Shown here: in pieces, positions 52,757 to 62,429 of the stretch
Numbering within the stretch: position 1 is the stretch's first letter
Layout: each line of letters starts with the position of its first letter
Assembly (NCBI RefSeq): GCF_001866645.1
Contig: NZ_MLYP01000030.1
Span: 18,607 to 82,606 of the forward strand
Origin: Streptomyces colonosanans
Lineage (GTDB): Bacteria; Actinomycetota; Actinomycetes; Streptomycetales; Streptomycetaceae
Length of the DNA: 64,000 bases
Direction of reading: 5' to 3'
Notes under the pieces: generated by a model
Seen by the model: the letters and a program-made list of their open reading frames with translations, nothing else
Databases searched by the model: none
Told to the model about the DNA's origin: nothing
Program-made: the position numbers and the translations under genes

Positions 52757-54936
52757 CGCGCCCTCGCCAACGTCACCGGCGTGCCGCCGACCAGACCGGC
52801 CTGCACGGCGAGGGTGGCCGACGTGGTGGCGACCAGCGACTCCAGCGGCACCGGCATCGGCCCGCCGGTCCGCACGGCCTTGATGAACGCGGCCAGTTCG
52901 GCCGACTGGCCCTTGTCCCGGGCCTTGGGGAGCCGTGAACTGACCCACCGCTTGCGGCCGTACACCGAGGCACGGACGAAGTCGTCGAGCCGCAGTACCT
53001 TGCCGTCCGCGACAAGGTCCAGCGTCTCCTTGGGGAAGCCGGGCGCGCCGGTGGTGACGTAGCTGATGGTGGCGGTGGACCCGTCCGGGTAGCGCAGCAC
53101 GACCTGCAGGTCCTCGTGGCCGGACGTGGCGACCGCGTACACCGAGACCGGATCGGCCGCGAGCAGCCAGCCCGCCGTGTCGATGAAGTGTCCGCCCTCG
53201 CCGGAGAACCGCGAGCCCTCCGTGCCCTGTTGGAGATACCAGCTGCCATGCTGGAGCCGGCCCGCGTTGACCAGGTAGCGCAGGCTCGCCGGACCGGTCC
53301 GGGCGCCGAACCGCTTCCTGGCCTCATTCAGCAGCGGCGCGAACCGGCGGTTGAAGCCCACCTGCAGCCGGTCATTGCCGGACTCCTCCACCGCCGTGAG
53401 CACGCCGGCCAGCTCGTCCTCGGTGAGCGCCAACGGCTTCTCCACGAACACCGTCTTGCCGGCCAGCAGTGCCCTCCGGGTCAGTTCGGCGTGCGAGCTG
53501 TGCCGGGTGACCACGAACACCGCGTCGATGGACGGGTCGCCGAGGACGGCGTCGAGGTCGGTGGTCGCCTCGGCGAAGCCGAACTTCCGCTGCGCGTTGG
53601 CTGCGGACAGCGCCGTCGTGGTGACGACTGTCGACAACTCGACGCCGTCGCGCTGTGCCAGGTGCGGCAGCAGCATCGACGTCGCGTAGTTTCCCGCGCC
53701 GACGAACGCCAGCCGCACCGGCGCCTTGGCGGACCGGGCCGGGGTGGACACTCCGCCGCTGCGTCTCTTCACCGCGGGCACGGCCACCGCCGGGGTCCCC
53801 GTTTCCCTCGCGTGTTCGGGGTACCGGAACAGCACAGCCACGGCCTTCAGGTCGCCGTCCTTCAGTCGCTGGTAGGTCTCGACGGCGTCATCGAAGTCGG
53901 CGATGTGGGAGACCAAGGGCTCCACGTCGACGCTGCCGCGGGCGAGGAGATCGAGGAAGCACGCCAGGTTGCGGCGCTCGGTCCAGCGCACGTATCCGAT
54001 CGGGTAGTCCCGCCCCTCGAGCTCGTACTCCGGGTCGTAGCGCCCGGGGCCGTAACTCCGGGAGAACCGGACGTCGAGCTCCTTCTCGTAGTACGCGTTC
54101 CACGGCAGGTCCAGGCGGCACTTGCCGATGTCGACGACCCGGCCGCGGTCCCGGCTCAACCGTGCAGCCAGCTCGACGGGTTGGTTGCTGCCGCCGCCGG
54201 CGGCCAGGTACACCTGGTCCACGCCGTGACCGTCGGTGAGCTCGGCGACGGCGGCTTCCACGGCCGCGGACGCGGGATCGCCGCAGGCCGCAGCGCCCAG
54301 ACGCTCGGCCAGCTCGCAGCGCACCGGGTCGGGGTCGACCCCGATGACGCGGACCCCCGAGGCGGCCAGCAGCTGCACCACCAGCTGCCCGATCAGCCCG
54401 AGGCCGATGACCAACGCCGCGTCGCCGAGCTGTGACTCGCCGCGGCGGACGCCCTGCAACGCGATCGATCCGACGGTGCCGAAGGCGGCATGCCGCGGCG
54501 CGAGGCCGTCCGGCACCGGGGCGTAGAGGTTCTTCGGCACCCAGTTCAGCTCGGCGTGCAGCGCGTGCTCGTTGCCGGCGCAGGCCACGAGGTCGCCGAC
54601 CTTCACCTCGTCGATCCCGGTGCCGACCTGCTCGACCACCCCGCACAGCGAGTAGCCCAGCGGCGTGTAGGAGTCCAGCTTGCCCATCACCTTGCGGTAG
54701 GTGGCGGGCACCCCGTTGGTGGCCACGCTCTGCATGACCTTGGCCACCTGGTCCGGCCGGGAGCGGGCCTTGCCCAGCATCGACATGCCGGCCTCGGACA
54801 CCTTCATCAGCTCGGTCCCGGTGGATATCAGCGAGTAGGTGCTGCGGACCAGCACACCACCCGGCTTGCACCCCGGTACCGGCACGTCGAGCACCGCCAG
54901 CTCGCCGCTCTTGTAGTTCTGCACAACCTGTTTCAC
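52753..54936 (-). CDS. Bi-domain oxidoreductase (MDR alcohol dehydrogenase plus Gfo/Idh/MocA)
   Basis: 727 residues from a GTG at 54936; sequence further upstream in frame is nonsense. Residues 1-370 are a medium-chain dehydrogenase (SLISTGTELMKVSEAGM, YTPLGYSLCGVVEQVGTGI, ALVIGLGLIGQLVVQLLAAS). Residues 400-727 are a Gfo/Idh/MocA oxidoreductase (LAFVGAGNYATSMLLPHLAQ, VFVEKPLALTEDELA, FSGEGGHFIDTAGWL). This pairing recurs beside heparinase II/III and asparagine synthase genes in capsule clusters, probably for oxidising and rearranging a sugar. The reaction is not established. Confidence 0.92.
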   Translation of the reverse strand: MKQVVQNYKSGELAVLDVPVPGCKPGGVLVRSTYSLISTGTELMKVSEAGMSMLGKARSRPDQVAKVMQSVATNGVPATYRKVMGKLDSYTPLGYSLCGVVEQVGTGIDEVKVGDLVACAGNEHALHAELNWVPKNLYAPVPDGLAPRHAAFGTVGSIALQGVRRGESQLGDAALVIGLGLIGQLVVQLLAASGVRVIGVDPDPVRCELAERLGAAACGDPASAAVEAAVAELTDGHGVDQVYLAAGGGSNQPVELAARLSRDRGRVVDIGKCRLDLPWNAYYEKELDVRFSRSYGPGRYDPEYELEGRDYPIGYVRWTERRNLACFLDLLARGSVDVEPLVSHIADFDDAVETYQRLKDGDLKAVAVLFRYPEHARETGTPAVAVPAVKRRSGGVSTPARSAKAPVRLAFVGAGNYATSMLLPHLAQRDGVELSTVVTTTALSAANAQRKFGFAEATTDLDAVLGDPSIDAVFVVTRHSSHAELTRRALLAGKTVFVEKPLALTEDELAGVLTAVEESGNDRLQVGFNRRFAPLLNEARKRFGARTGPASLRYLVNAGRLQHGSWYLQQGTEGSRFSGEGGHFIDTAGWLLAADPVSVYAVATSGHEDLQVVLRYPDGSTATISYVTTGAPGFPKETLDLVADGKVLRLDDFVRASVYGRKRWVSSRLPKARDKGQSAELAAFIKAVRTGGPMPVPLESLVATTSATLAVQAGLVGGTPVTLARAR

Positions 54937-54965
54937 CCGAAGTCCCCTTGTTTCTAAGCCGTCTT

Positions 54966-56900
54966 CTACGCCGTCAAGCGAGCGCTCCGGCCGGACCCGG
55001 AGGTCGCGCCGCGATACCAGTACTCGAGGGTCAGCACATGCCACAGATGCTTGGAGAAGTCCCGCTGCCCGGCGGCGTCTTCGGCGACGAGCCGCGCCAG
55101 CGCGTCGCGGCGCAGGAACCCGGAACGGACGAGCACGCCATCGTGCACCACCTCGCGCACCAGCGGTGCCAGATCCCGGCTCATCCAGGCGCGCAGCGGG
55201 GCGCTGAACAGGCCCTTGGGCCGGTACACGATCTCCCGGGGCAGGATCGAGGTGGCCGCCTCCTTGAGGACGGCCTTGCCCTGCCGTCCGACGATCTTGC
55301 GATCGCCGGGCACGGCGAACGCCGCCTTGACCACCTCGACGTCCACGTACGGCACCCGCACCTCGGTCGACGCGGCCATGCTCGACCGGTCCGTGTAAGT
55401 GAGGTTCAGGCCCGGCAGGAACATCCGGGCGTCGCCCAGGCACATGCGGTTGACGAAGTCGTCGAGGTCGTTGTCCTGGTAAGTGTCCGCATGCTCGGTC
55501 AGCACGTCCTCGACCGCCTGGGCCAGGTCCGGATCGACCAGGGCGAGCAGCTCGTCCTGGTCGTACATGGTGTAGCTGCGCCGGAAAGCGGTCTCCTCGG
55601 GCAGATCGGCGAAGGAGAGGAACCGCTTCGCGAAGCGCACCGACCGGTACCCCCGGCGGGACGTGGCGACCGGCAGCCGGTCCACGGCCCTGGACAGTCC
55701 GCGCCGCAGGGGTCGCGGGACGCGTTGGTAGCGCAGCGCGAGCAGGTTGGCCAGGTGCTTGCGGTACCCGGCGAACAGCTCGTCGGCGCCCATCCCCGAG
55801 AGCATCACCTTGACCCCGGCCTCCCGGGCGGCCGAGCAGATCAGGAAAGTGTTGATCGCGGCGGGGTCGCCGATCGGTTCGTCCAGGTGGTACGTCATCT
55901 GCGGCAGCAGGTCGAGCACATTCGGAGCGATCTCGATCTCATGCAGATCGACGCCGAACCGTGCGGCCACCCGCCGGGCATAGCGCAGGTCGTCCGGCAT
56001 CGCCTCGAACCTGGCGTCCTCGGCGCGGAACCCGATCGTGTACGCGGAGATCCCGGGTTGGTCGCGGGCCGCCAGCGCGGTCAGGTAGCTGGAGTCAAGC
56101 CCGCCGGAGAGGAAGGTCGCCACGGGTACGTCGGAGCGCAGATGGCGCCGAGTCGACTCCTCGACGATGGCAGCGACATCCGGCAGCTCGCCGGCCCGGG
56201 CCCGGTCCCGGCCCTCGGCGGCGACGTCCCGGAGGTGCCAGAACCGGCCGCGCTCCACCCGGCCGTCGGGCCGGCACCTCAGCCAGCTCCCCGGCGGCAG
56301 CTTCTCCGCTTCGCGGAACGCGCACCGTGAGTCCGGCACCCAGTAGTACAGCAGCGAGGCCACCAGCGCCGCATGGTCCACCTGCAGCGACCCGCCGGTC
56401 GCGGCGGCGAGCGCCTTGAGCTCGGAGGCGAACACCAGGCCCGCACCGCGCCGGAGCAGGAACAGCGGTTTGATGCCCAACTGGTCGCGGGCTAGCACCA
56501 GTTCACCGGTTCGCTCGTCGAAGATCCCGAACGCGAACATGCCGCGCAGCCGAGGCAGGCAGTCCGTGCCCCAGCGCCGCCACGCCTCAAGCAGCACCTC
56601 GGTGTCGGAGGTACCGCGAAAGCGCACCCCAGCGGCTGCCAGCTCGCCACGCAACTCGGGCGCGTTGTACAACTCGCCGTTGTACGTCAGGGCGAGGCCG
56701 CCGGAGACCATCGGCTGGGCGCCGGTCTTGGACAGATCGATGATGGCCAGCCGGCGGTGCCCGAGGTGCACTTCTCCGTCACCGACGGGGTGGCTGTACC
56801 GGCCAGCCCCGTCCGGACCGCGATGGGCGAGGGTATCGGTGAGTCGATCGGTCACGACCTTCCCGTCCGGCCATCGGTAGGTGCCTGCGATGCCACACAT
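54966..56900 (-). CDS. Asparagine synthase (glutamine-hydrolysing), AsnB-type
   Basis: 644 residues. Cys2 (after cleavage of Met1) is the amidotransferase nucleophile. The N-terminal Ntn domain has LAHRGPDG and YNGELYN, and the synthetase domain has the ATP pyrophosphatase loop SGGLDSS at 265-271. In polysaccharide clusters such enzymes transfer ammonia from glutamine to a uronic acid, giving a uronamide. The AlgD-like dehydrogenase nearby makes a uronic acid, which supports that role over asparagine supply. Starts three bases after the chain-length gene ends. Confidence 0.92.
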   Translation of the reverse strand: MCGIAGTYRWPDGKVVTDRLTDTLAHRGPDGAGRYSHPVGDGEVHLGHRRLAIIDLSKTGAQPMVSGGLALTYNGELYNAPELRGELAAAGVRFRGTSDTEVLLEAWRRWGTDCLPRLRGMFAFGIFDERTGELVLARDQLGIKPLFLLRRGAGLVFASELKALAAATGGSLQVDHAALVASLLYYWVPDSRCAFREAEKLPPGSWLRCRPDGRVERGRFWHLRDVAAEGRDRARAGELPDVAAIVEESTRRHLRSDVPVATFLSGGLDSSYLTALAARDQPGISAYTIGFRAEDARFEAMPDDLRYARRVAARFGVDLHEIEIAPNVLDLLPQMTYHLDEPIGDPAAINTFLICSAAREAGVKVMLSGMGADELFAGYRKHLANLLALRYQRVPRPLRRGLSRAVDRLPVATSRRGYRSVRFAKRFLSFADLPEETAFRRSYTMYDQDELLALVDPDLAQAVEDVLTEHADTYQDNDLDDFVNRMCLGDARMFLPGLNLTYTDRSSMAASTEVRVPYVDVEVVKAAFAVPGDRKIVGRQGKAVLKEAATSILPREIVYRPKGLFSAPLRAWMSRDLAPLVREVVHDGVLVRSGFLRRDALARLVAEDAAGQRDFSKHLWHVLTLEYWYRGATSGSGRSARLTA

Positions 56901-56903
56901 GTC

Positions 56904-58424
56904 CTACCGCGCCTCCTGGTCGTCGTCCGGGACCCGTGCGGCCCAGATCGGCAGCTGCTCCGTCCCCTGCCGGCCCGTCCCGTTCTGCCGGGCCGGCCGC
57001 TCGCTTCGGCCGCGCGGCGCGGTGTGCAGCCCGTCCCACAGCGTGCCGTCGGTCCGGTCACGCGGATCGGAGTCGATCAGCACCACGCCGATCACCGCAA
57101 TGCGCTGGTCCGCGAGCTGCCGCGCCACGGTGTGCAGCCATGCGGCGCTGCCGTGCCCGGCACGCACGACGAGCACGGTCTGGGTGCCGAGATACTGGAG
57201 GTCGGTCCACGCCGTGCCGGGCGCCACCGAGCCGACGCCGAGCCGGCGCTCCTGATGTGACACGGCCGCGGCACGCTCGCCGCTGACCACGGTTGGGTCT
57301 CCTGGCTTCGGGCGGCGGCCTGCGAGCTGCAGGCCGGGCAGACCATCGATGATGACCACTGGCCCCTCCGCCGCCAGTGCCCCGGCGAGGTCCAAGGCGA
57401 TCACGCTCGTGCTGCGCGCACAGCCCAGTTCCAGCAGCGACACCGGTTCCGCGGAGCCGCGCGCGGTGCGGGCAAGGCTCGCGGTGAGCCGTTCGCGTGC
57501 CGCCCGAGTTCGTCGGCGCCGCCACAGCCTGCCCGACCGGAGGGGCAGCTCCGCGATGACCGAGGCGCCCAGGTTCGCCGCGATATCCCGGCGCAACACG
57601 GGGCGGTCCGCCACCACCGTGCCGACCGCGGCCAGCGCGAGCCCGAGGACGAGCCCGAGGACGAGCCCGATCGCGGCGTTGGTGACAGCGGCCCTGGGCA
57701 GGGAGTGCCGCACCGCGCGCGGGGCGTCCACGATCTGCGTGCCGGCGATGACCTGGGGCGTGCCGGTGCGCGCCTCCGCGGCGCGCTGGTCGAAATCGGC
57801 GATCCGCGAGTTGAGCTCGGCCCGGCGGGCGAAGAGCGACTCGATGCTCGCCGACGCTTTCGGGTCGCTCTGCGGCGCTCGGTCTCCGATCGCCTTGTTG
57901 ACCTGGGCGAGTTCGTCCCGCATGCGGTCACGCTGGTCGCTCAGCGCCTTGGCCTCGGCTTCCGCGGCTTCCCGCATCCGCCTCACATGGTCCGCGACGA
58001 ACGCATCGGCCAGCGCCTTGGCCCGGGCCACGGCTTCCGCGTCGCTGTCACCTGTCACCTCGATCTGCAGCACGTTGTTGGTCAAGCCGGTGCCCCGGTA
58101 GTCCCGCATGAAGTCTTCAGCGTTTTCCGGGGACTTGAGGGACTGCAGGGCCTTGTCGGCGATCCGCGTGGTCCCCAGCAGCTCGACGTCGGTGCGGATC
58201 AGCGTTCCGGTGTCGTTCGGCTGGTCCTCCTGATGCGCGACCAGCACCTTGGTCACCGCGGTCGGCGCCGGCGGCAGCAGGACCGCCACCGCCGCGCCGA
58301 CCAGCAGCCCCAGCAGCGCCATGGAGCACCAGAGTCGGCGGCGCCTGCGCACCGCCACCACCAGCGCCTGCAGGTCGAGGAGCGGAGCGGCGGCCGACGA
58401 CTCCGAAGTCTTGCTCGTCGTCAC
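56904..58424 (-). CDS. Polysaccharide co-polymerase, Wzz-like, with degenerate kinase domain (second copy)
   Basis: 506 residues. A Wzz domain has a membrane segment near 35-52 (MALLGLLVGAAVAVLLPPAP) and a second near 247-270, with a coiled periplasmic loop between. The C-terminal domain has the topology of a bacterial tyrosine kinase (VSLLELGCARSTSVIALDLA, VVIIDGLPGLQL) but no Walker A lysine or C-terminal tyrosine cluster. It should set chain length rather than phosphorylate. GTGA overlap with the first copy. Confidence 0.85.
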   Translation of the reverse strand: MTTSKTSESSAAAPLLDLQALVVAVRRRRRLWCSMALLGLLVGAAVAVLLPPAPTAVTKVLVAHQEDQPNDTGTLIRTDVELLGTTRIADKALQSLKSPENAEDFMRDYRGTGLTNNVLQIEVTGDSDAEAVARAKALADAFVADHVRRMREAAEAEAKALSDQRDRMRDELAQVNKAIGDRAPQSDPKASASIESLFARRAELNSRIADFDQRAAEARTGTPQVIAGTQIVDAPRAVRHSLPRAAVTNAAIGLVLGLVLGLALAAVGTVVADRPVLRRDIAANLGASVIAELPLRSGRLWRRRRTRAARERLTASLARTARGSAEPVSLLELGCARSTSVIALDLAGALAAEGPVVIIDGLPGLQLAGRRPKPGDPTVVSGERAAAVSHQERRLGVGSVAPGTAWTDLQYLGTQTVLVVRAGHGSAAWLHTVARQLADQRIAVIGVVLIDSDPRDRTDGTLWDGLHTAPRGRSERPARQNGTGRQGTEQLPIWAARVPDDDQEAR

Positions 58425-59788
58425 ACTGAACCTCCCGTCGCGTGGCCGCGAACCGCGAGCGCCGGAGTGGCATCATCCGGAGGATGGCCGGCAGACCGCG
58501 TCGGACGGGCCCGGACCGTGCCGGCGACGACGATGCCGACGACCTCGTGCCTGCCGTCCGCACACGCCTCGGCGATGCCCGTGAGCTCCTCCGCGGTCCA
58601 GCTGCCCGCGCTGACGACGACCAGGGCACCGGACTCGGTGTCGCGGTCCGGCACCATCGGCCGGTCCACCGAAACCTCCACCAACCGCGACAGCGGATCG
58701 CTCTTGGCCTCGGCGACGAGCTGCACGGCGGCCCGGCGGGCGATCTCGTCGCCGTCCGGTACGACAACCAGCAGCCGCCGGGGGGCCGGCAGCCGGTCCC
58801 GGAGGCGAGCGCACACCCGCCGGTAGCGGATCCGCCTGCCGGCCTCGTCGCCGGACCTCTGCGGGGTCGGTATGTCCCACCGGGTGTCGACGCCAAGGAG
58901 TCGGCGGAGCCGGGCCCGCGGGCCACGGCCTGCCGGCCGGAGCGCGGGCCGTTCACCGGGTACGTCGACGGTACCCAGCAGCGCCGAGCCCAGCGCCGCG
59001 GCGATCTCCGGTTCGGTGCGCAGTCGGCGATTCACCCGTGCGGCGGCGAGATGGCCGATGACCGCGAGCAGGAAGAACAGCAGCGCCCCGGCGACGATGA
59101 GCTGCATCCTCGTCGGGGGCGCCTCTTCGGTCGGTCGGGCCGCCGGCCCCATGACGACCATGCCGGCCTTGCCGGTCGCCGGGTCGGCCTGGTCCAGCTT
59201 CGTCATGGCCTCCTCCAACGAGGTGCGCAGCTGCTCGAGCGCGGTGCGGGCCTGCACGCTCTCCACGGTCTGCCCCGGATCGGCCGCATTGGCCAGGTCG
59301 GTGATGCGGCGGTTGGTCTCCGCCACCTTCTGCCGCAGCGCCTCGGTCCCTGTAGCCGCGTCGGGGTCGGTGGTGCCGCCTGCGATCTGCGCGGCAAAGC
59401 TGACGAACTGCTGGGCCACCCGGTCGGAGAGCTGCTGCGCGCGCTCCGGGGTGTCGGCCGTACCCGAGATCGTGATGATGTTCCCGTCGGCGGCCTTGGC
59501 GCTCACGCGATCCCGCAGCTCGCCGCCGCTGACGCCCCTCCAGCCGAGCTTGGCAGCCGCGCGGTCGACCACCGACGAACTGGTCGCGATATCCACCTGA
59601 GTCAGCAGCTCGCGCTCCTCCCACTGCCCCGGCAGAAGTACCGATGCAGACGCCGTGTAACGCGGCGGAAACAGCGCCGAGGTGCCGTAGCCGACGAGCG
59701 CGCCCACCACGGCGAGGATGGCGAGAAGCCGCCAACGTCGGCGGAGAATCCGTCCGATGGTGATCAGGCGGATCGTGTCATTGCTCAA
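58421..59788 (-). CDS. Polysaccharide co-polymerase, Wzz-like (first copy)
   Basis: 455 residues. Wzz domain: first membrane segment near 20-40 (LLAILAVVGALVGYGTSALF), periplasmic loop with coiled-coil (EALRQKVAETNRRITDLANA), second membrane segment near 235-252, then a cytoplasmic domain resembling a kinase core without nucleotide-binding residues. It should regulate polymer length at the membrane. ATGA overlap with the GT4 upstream. Its pairing with the second copy is notable. Confidence 0.87.
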   Translation of the reverse strand: MSNDTIRLITIGRILRRRWRLLAILAVVGALVGYGTSALFPPRYTASASVLLPGQWEERELLTQVDIATSSSVVDRAAAKLGWRGVSGGELRDRVSAKAADGNIITISGTADTPERAQQLSDRVAQQFVSFAAQIAGGTTDPDAATGTEALRQKVAETNRRITDLANAADPGQTVESVQARTALEQLRTSLEEAMTKLDQADPATGKAGMVVMGPAARPTEEAPPTRMQLIVAGALLFFLLAVIGHLAAARVNRRLRTEPEIAAALGSALLGTVDVPGERPALRPAGRGPRARLRRLLGVDTRWDIPTPQRSGDEAGRRIRYRRVCARLRDRLPAPRRLLVVVPDGDEIARRAAVQLVAEAKSDPLSRLVEVSVDRPMVPDRDTESGALVVVSAGSWTAEELTGIAEACADGRHEVVGIVVAGTVRARPTRSAGHPPDDATPALAVRGHATGGSV

Positions 59789-61050
59789 CTGCGCGGCCTC
59801 CTCCCTGTCCGGACCGGGCCGCCCGCCGACACCGGAGTGTGGTCACGGCAGGCAGCGGCGTAGGCGGCGAGCAGCGATCGCTGGGAGTTCCGCCAGGAAA
59901 GTTGCCCGCTGATCCGCTCCTGGCCGATCTTGCCCATCCGGGCCCGCTTCTCCGGATCGTCCAGCAACACCGTGATGAGCTTGGCGAATTCGGCCTCGTC
60001 GTTGGCGGGCGCGTAGACGGCGGCGTCACCGGCGGAGACTCGCGCCTCCCGGAGGTCGAACGAGACGATCGGTCGGCCCATCGCCATGTACTCCAGGACC
60101 TTGTTCATGGTCGACACGTCGTTGAGCGGATTGCGCGGGTCGGGGGAAAGACACACGTCCGCAGTGGACAGGTAGCGCACCAGGTCGGCGTCCGGAATGC
60201 GCCCGGTGAACTGCACCTGCTCGGAGAGCCCGAGCCGCCGGGACAGTTCCACCATCGCGTCGAAGGCGTCGCCGGCGCCGACGAACACCGCATGCCAGTC
60301 GGTCCGCCCGAGCTCGTCGCGCACCTTCGCCAGCGCCCGCAAGGCGTAGTCGACGCCGTCCTGAGGGCCCATGACGCCGAGGTAACACAGCAGATGAGGC
60401 TTGCCGCGCTTCAGCTCCGGCTCGGGCGGCACCGGTTGGAAACGGTCGATCTCGGGCGCGCTGCGCACCACGAAAACGTCCGCCGTCCGCCGACCGCCAC
60501 GGCGCATCGCGACGTCCCGGTAGCTCTCGTTCGTGGCGAGCACGACGTCCGCGGCCCGGTAGGTCAGCCGTTCCAGCGCGCACACGGCGCGGTAGAGCAG
60601 ATCTTCGCCGCGGTCGAACCGGGAGAGATACAGCTCGGGTACCAGGTCGTGCTGGTCGAAGACGAACCGCGCGCCGCGCCGCTTCAGCCACAGTGCAGGC
60701 AGGAACAGCAGGTCGGGCGGGTTGCAGGCGTGGACCACGTCGACCGGGCCGACCTTGCGGGCCAGCCGGGCCGTATGCCACAACGCCGATCCGTACTCCC
60801 GCAGGTAGCCGGCCGGTCCTCCGGTGGCCGCGCGCAACGGGTAGCGGTGGATCCGCACCCCGTCGATCTCCGCTTCCGGCTCCGTGTCCCGCTTTTCCCC
60901 CTGGGGACAGATGACGTGCACCTTCCAGCCCGCGTCGCGCAGCGTCGTGCACTCCTGCCACACCCGCCGGTCGAACGGCACCGACAGGTTCTCCACCAGG
61001 ATCAGCGCGCGCCGGTTTGGCCGGCCGCCGCTGGTTGCGTCACCAAGCAA
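59785..61050 (-). CDS. Glycosyltransferase family 4 (WbuB-like)
   Basis: 421 residues if started at a TTG (61050) that overlaps the dehydrogenase stop; the frame is open to an ATG at 61131 but no ribosome site supports it. GT-B fold: RALILVENLSVPFDRRVWQE, FDQHDLVPELYLSRF, and the donor domain with GDAFDAMVELSRRLGL, FTGRIPDADLVRYLSTADVC and MNKVLEYMAMGRPIVSFDL. It adds a sugar, probably early in repeat-unit assembly. The start codon is uncertain. Confidence 0.9.
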   Translation of the reverse strand: MLGDATSGGRPNRRALILVENLSVPFDRRVWQECTTLRDAGWKVHVICPQGEKRDTEPEAEIDGVRIHRYPLRAATGGPAGYLREYGSALWHTARLARKVGPVDVVHACNPPDLLFLPALWLKRRGARFVFDQHDLVPELYLSRFDRGEDLLYRAVCALERLTYRAADVVLATNESYRDVAMRRGGRRTADVFVVRSAPEIDRFQPVPPEPELKRGKPHLLCYLGVMGPQDGVDYALRALAKVRDELGRTDWHAVFVGAGDAFDAMVELSRRLGLSEQVQFTGRIPDADLVRYLSTADVCLSPDPRNPLNDVSTMNKVLEYMAMGRPIVSFDLREARVSAGDAAVYAPANDEAEFAKLITVLLDDPEKRARMGKIGQERISGQLSWRNSQRSLLAAYAAACRDHTPVSAGGPVRTGRRPRS

Positions 61051-62356
61051 GGCCCATGTACCCCGGTTCGGCCCGGCGCGCCTCGGCGTCGGGAAGGCGG
61101 ATGAGGTCGACGAGCACCGGGCCTTCGCCATGGGGCAGCGCCGACAGCACGGCCGGATCTCTGGTCCCGACCAGGCACACCTCGGCGTGCTCGAGCACCT
61201 CGCCGACGGAGTTCGCGAGCAGTTGCGCGAGGTGCGGCAGCCGGGTCTCGATGTACTCGCGGTTCGCGCCGATCAGCCGGGAGAGGCTCACGTTGGCGTC
61301 GTAGATCCGCAGGTCGTAACCCTTGCCGAAGAGCCTCTCCGCCAGCTCGACGAGCGGGCTCTCGCGGAGGTCGTCGGTGCCGGGTTTGAAGGACAACCCG
61401 AACAGGCCCACCCGGCGCTTGCCGGTGCGCTCGACCAGCTCCACCGCGCGCTGCAGATGGTCGGAGTTGGAGGGCAGCACGTGGGCGAGGATGGGCACCG
61501 AGACGTCGGCCCGCTGCGCCGCGTGGACCAGGCTGCGCAGATCCTTGGGCAGGCAGGAGCCACCGAAGGCGAAGCCGGGCCGCAGGTAGGCGGGGCTGAT
61601 GTTCAGCTTGCGGTCGGCCAGGAACAAGTCCATCACCTGGTGCGAGTCCACCCCGAGCGCCTGGCACACCGCGCCCAGCTCGTTCGCGAAGCCGATCTTG
61701 AGGCTGTGGAACGCGTTGTCCGCATATTTGATCGCCTCGGCCGTCGGGACCGGCACCCGGAACACCTCGCCGGGCAGGCCGTCGTACAGTGCCATCACCG
61801 CATCGCCGCTTGCCGGGTCGAGTTCGCCGATGACCGTCTTGGGCGGGTCGAAGAAGTCCCGCACGCTCGTGCCCTCGCGCAGGAACTCCGGGTTGACCGC
61901 GACCCCGATGTCCACCCCGGCCGTGCCGCCGACGTACTTTTCCAGGATCGGTACCAGCAGGTTCAGGCAGGTGCCCGGGAGCATGGTGCTGCGGAGCACG
62001 ACGGTGTGCCGTCCACCCCGCTCGGCCAGCGCGGCGCCGATCTGCTCGGTGACCCGCTCCAAGTACGTGGTGCACAGGCTGCCGTTGGGCTCCGACGGCG
62101 TGCCCACGCAGACCAGCGACACCTCGCTGTCCATGATCGCCTCGCGGACGTCGCCGGTGGCGCGTAACGCTCCGGTCCGCACGACCTCGGCGATGAGCTC
62201 GCCGATTTGCTCCTCGACCACCGGGGCCTTGCCGTCGTTGACCAGGTCCACCTTCACCTGGTTCACGTCCACCCCGATGACCTCGTGCCCCATGCTGGCC
62301 AGGCACGCGGCCGACACGCAGCCCACGTAGCCGAGCCCGAAAACGCTGACTCTCAT
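61040..62356 (-). CDS. GDP-mannose/UDP-sugar 6-dehydrogenase (AlgD-like)
   Basis: 438 residues from the ATG at 62356. NAD-binding VFGLGYVGCVSAACLASMGH, then VVLRSTMLPGT, and the catalytic cysteine C268 in RPGFAFGGSCLPKD. C268 is at the same position as in Pseudomonas AlgD. The alignment with AlgD, including LSFKPGTDDLRESPLVELAE and ANREYIE, is closer than with UDP-glucose dehydrogenases such as Ugd. It would oxidise GDP-mannose to GDP-mannuronate, so the polymer should contain a uronic acid. Confidence 0.88.
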   Translation of the reverse strand: MRVSVFGLGYVGCVSAACLASMGHEVIGVDVNQVKVDLVNDGKAPVVEEQIGELIAEVVRTGALRATGDVREAIMDSEVSLVCVGTPSEPNGSLCTTYLERVTEQIGAALAERGGRHTVVLRSTMLPGTCLNLLVPILEKYVGGTAGVDIGVAVNPEFLREGTSVRDFFDPPKTVIGELDPASGDAVMALYDGLPGEVFRVPVPTAEAIKYADNAFHSLKIGFANELGAVCQALGVDSHQVMDLFLADRKLNISPAYLRPGFAFGGSCLPKDLRSLVHAAQRADVSVPILAHVLPSNSDHLQRAVELVERTGKRRVGLFGLSFKPGTDDLRESPLVELAERLFGKGYDLRIYDANVSLSRLIGANREYIETRLPHLAQLLANSVGEVLEHAEVCLVGTRDPAVLSALPHGEGPVLVDLIRLPDAEARRAEPGYMGLAW

Positions 62357-62429
62357 GACCCGTTCCTCCCCCCAGGCAGGCCCTCCCGGCCTGCGGTCCG
62401 CGCGCCGGCCGGACGACGACCCCCGCGCA

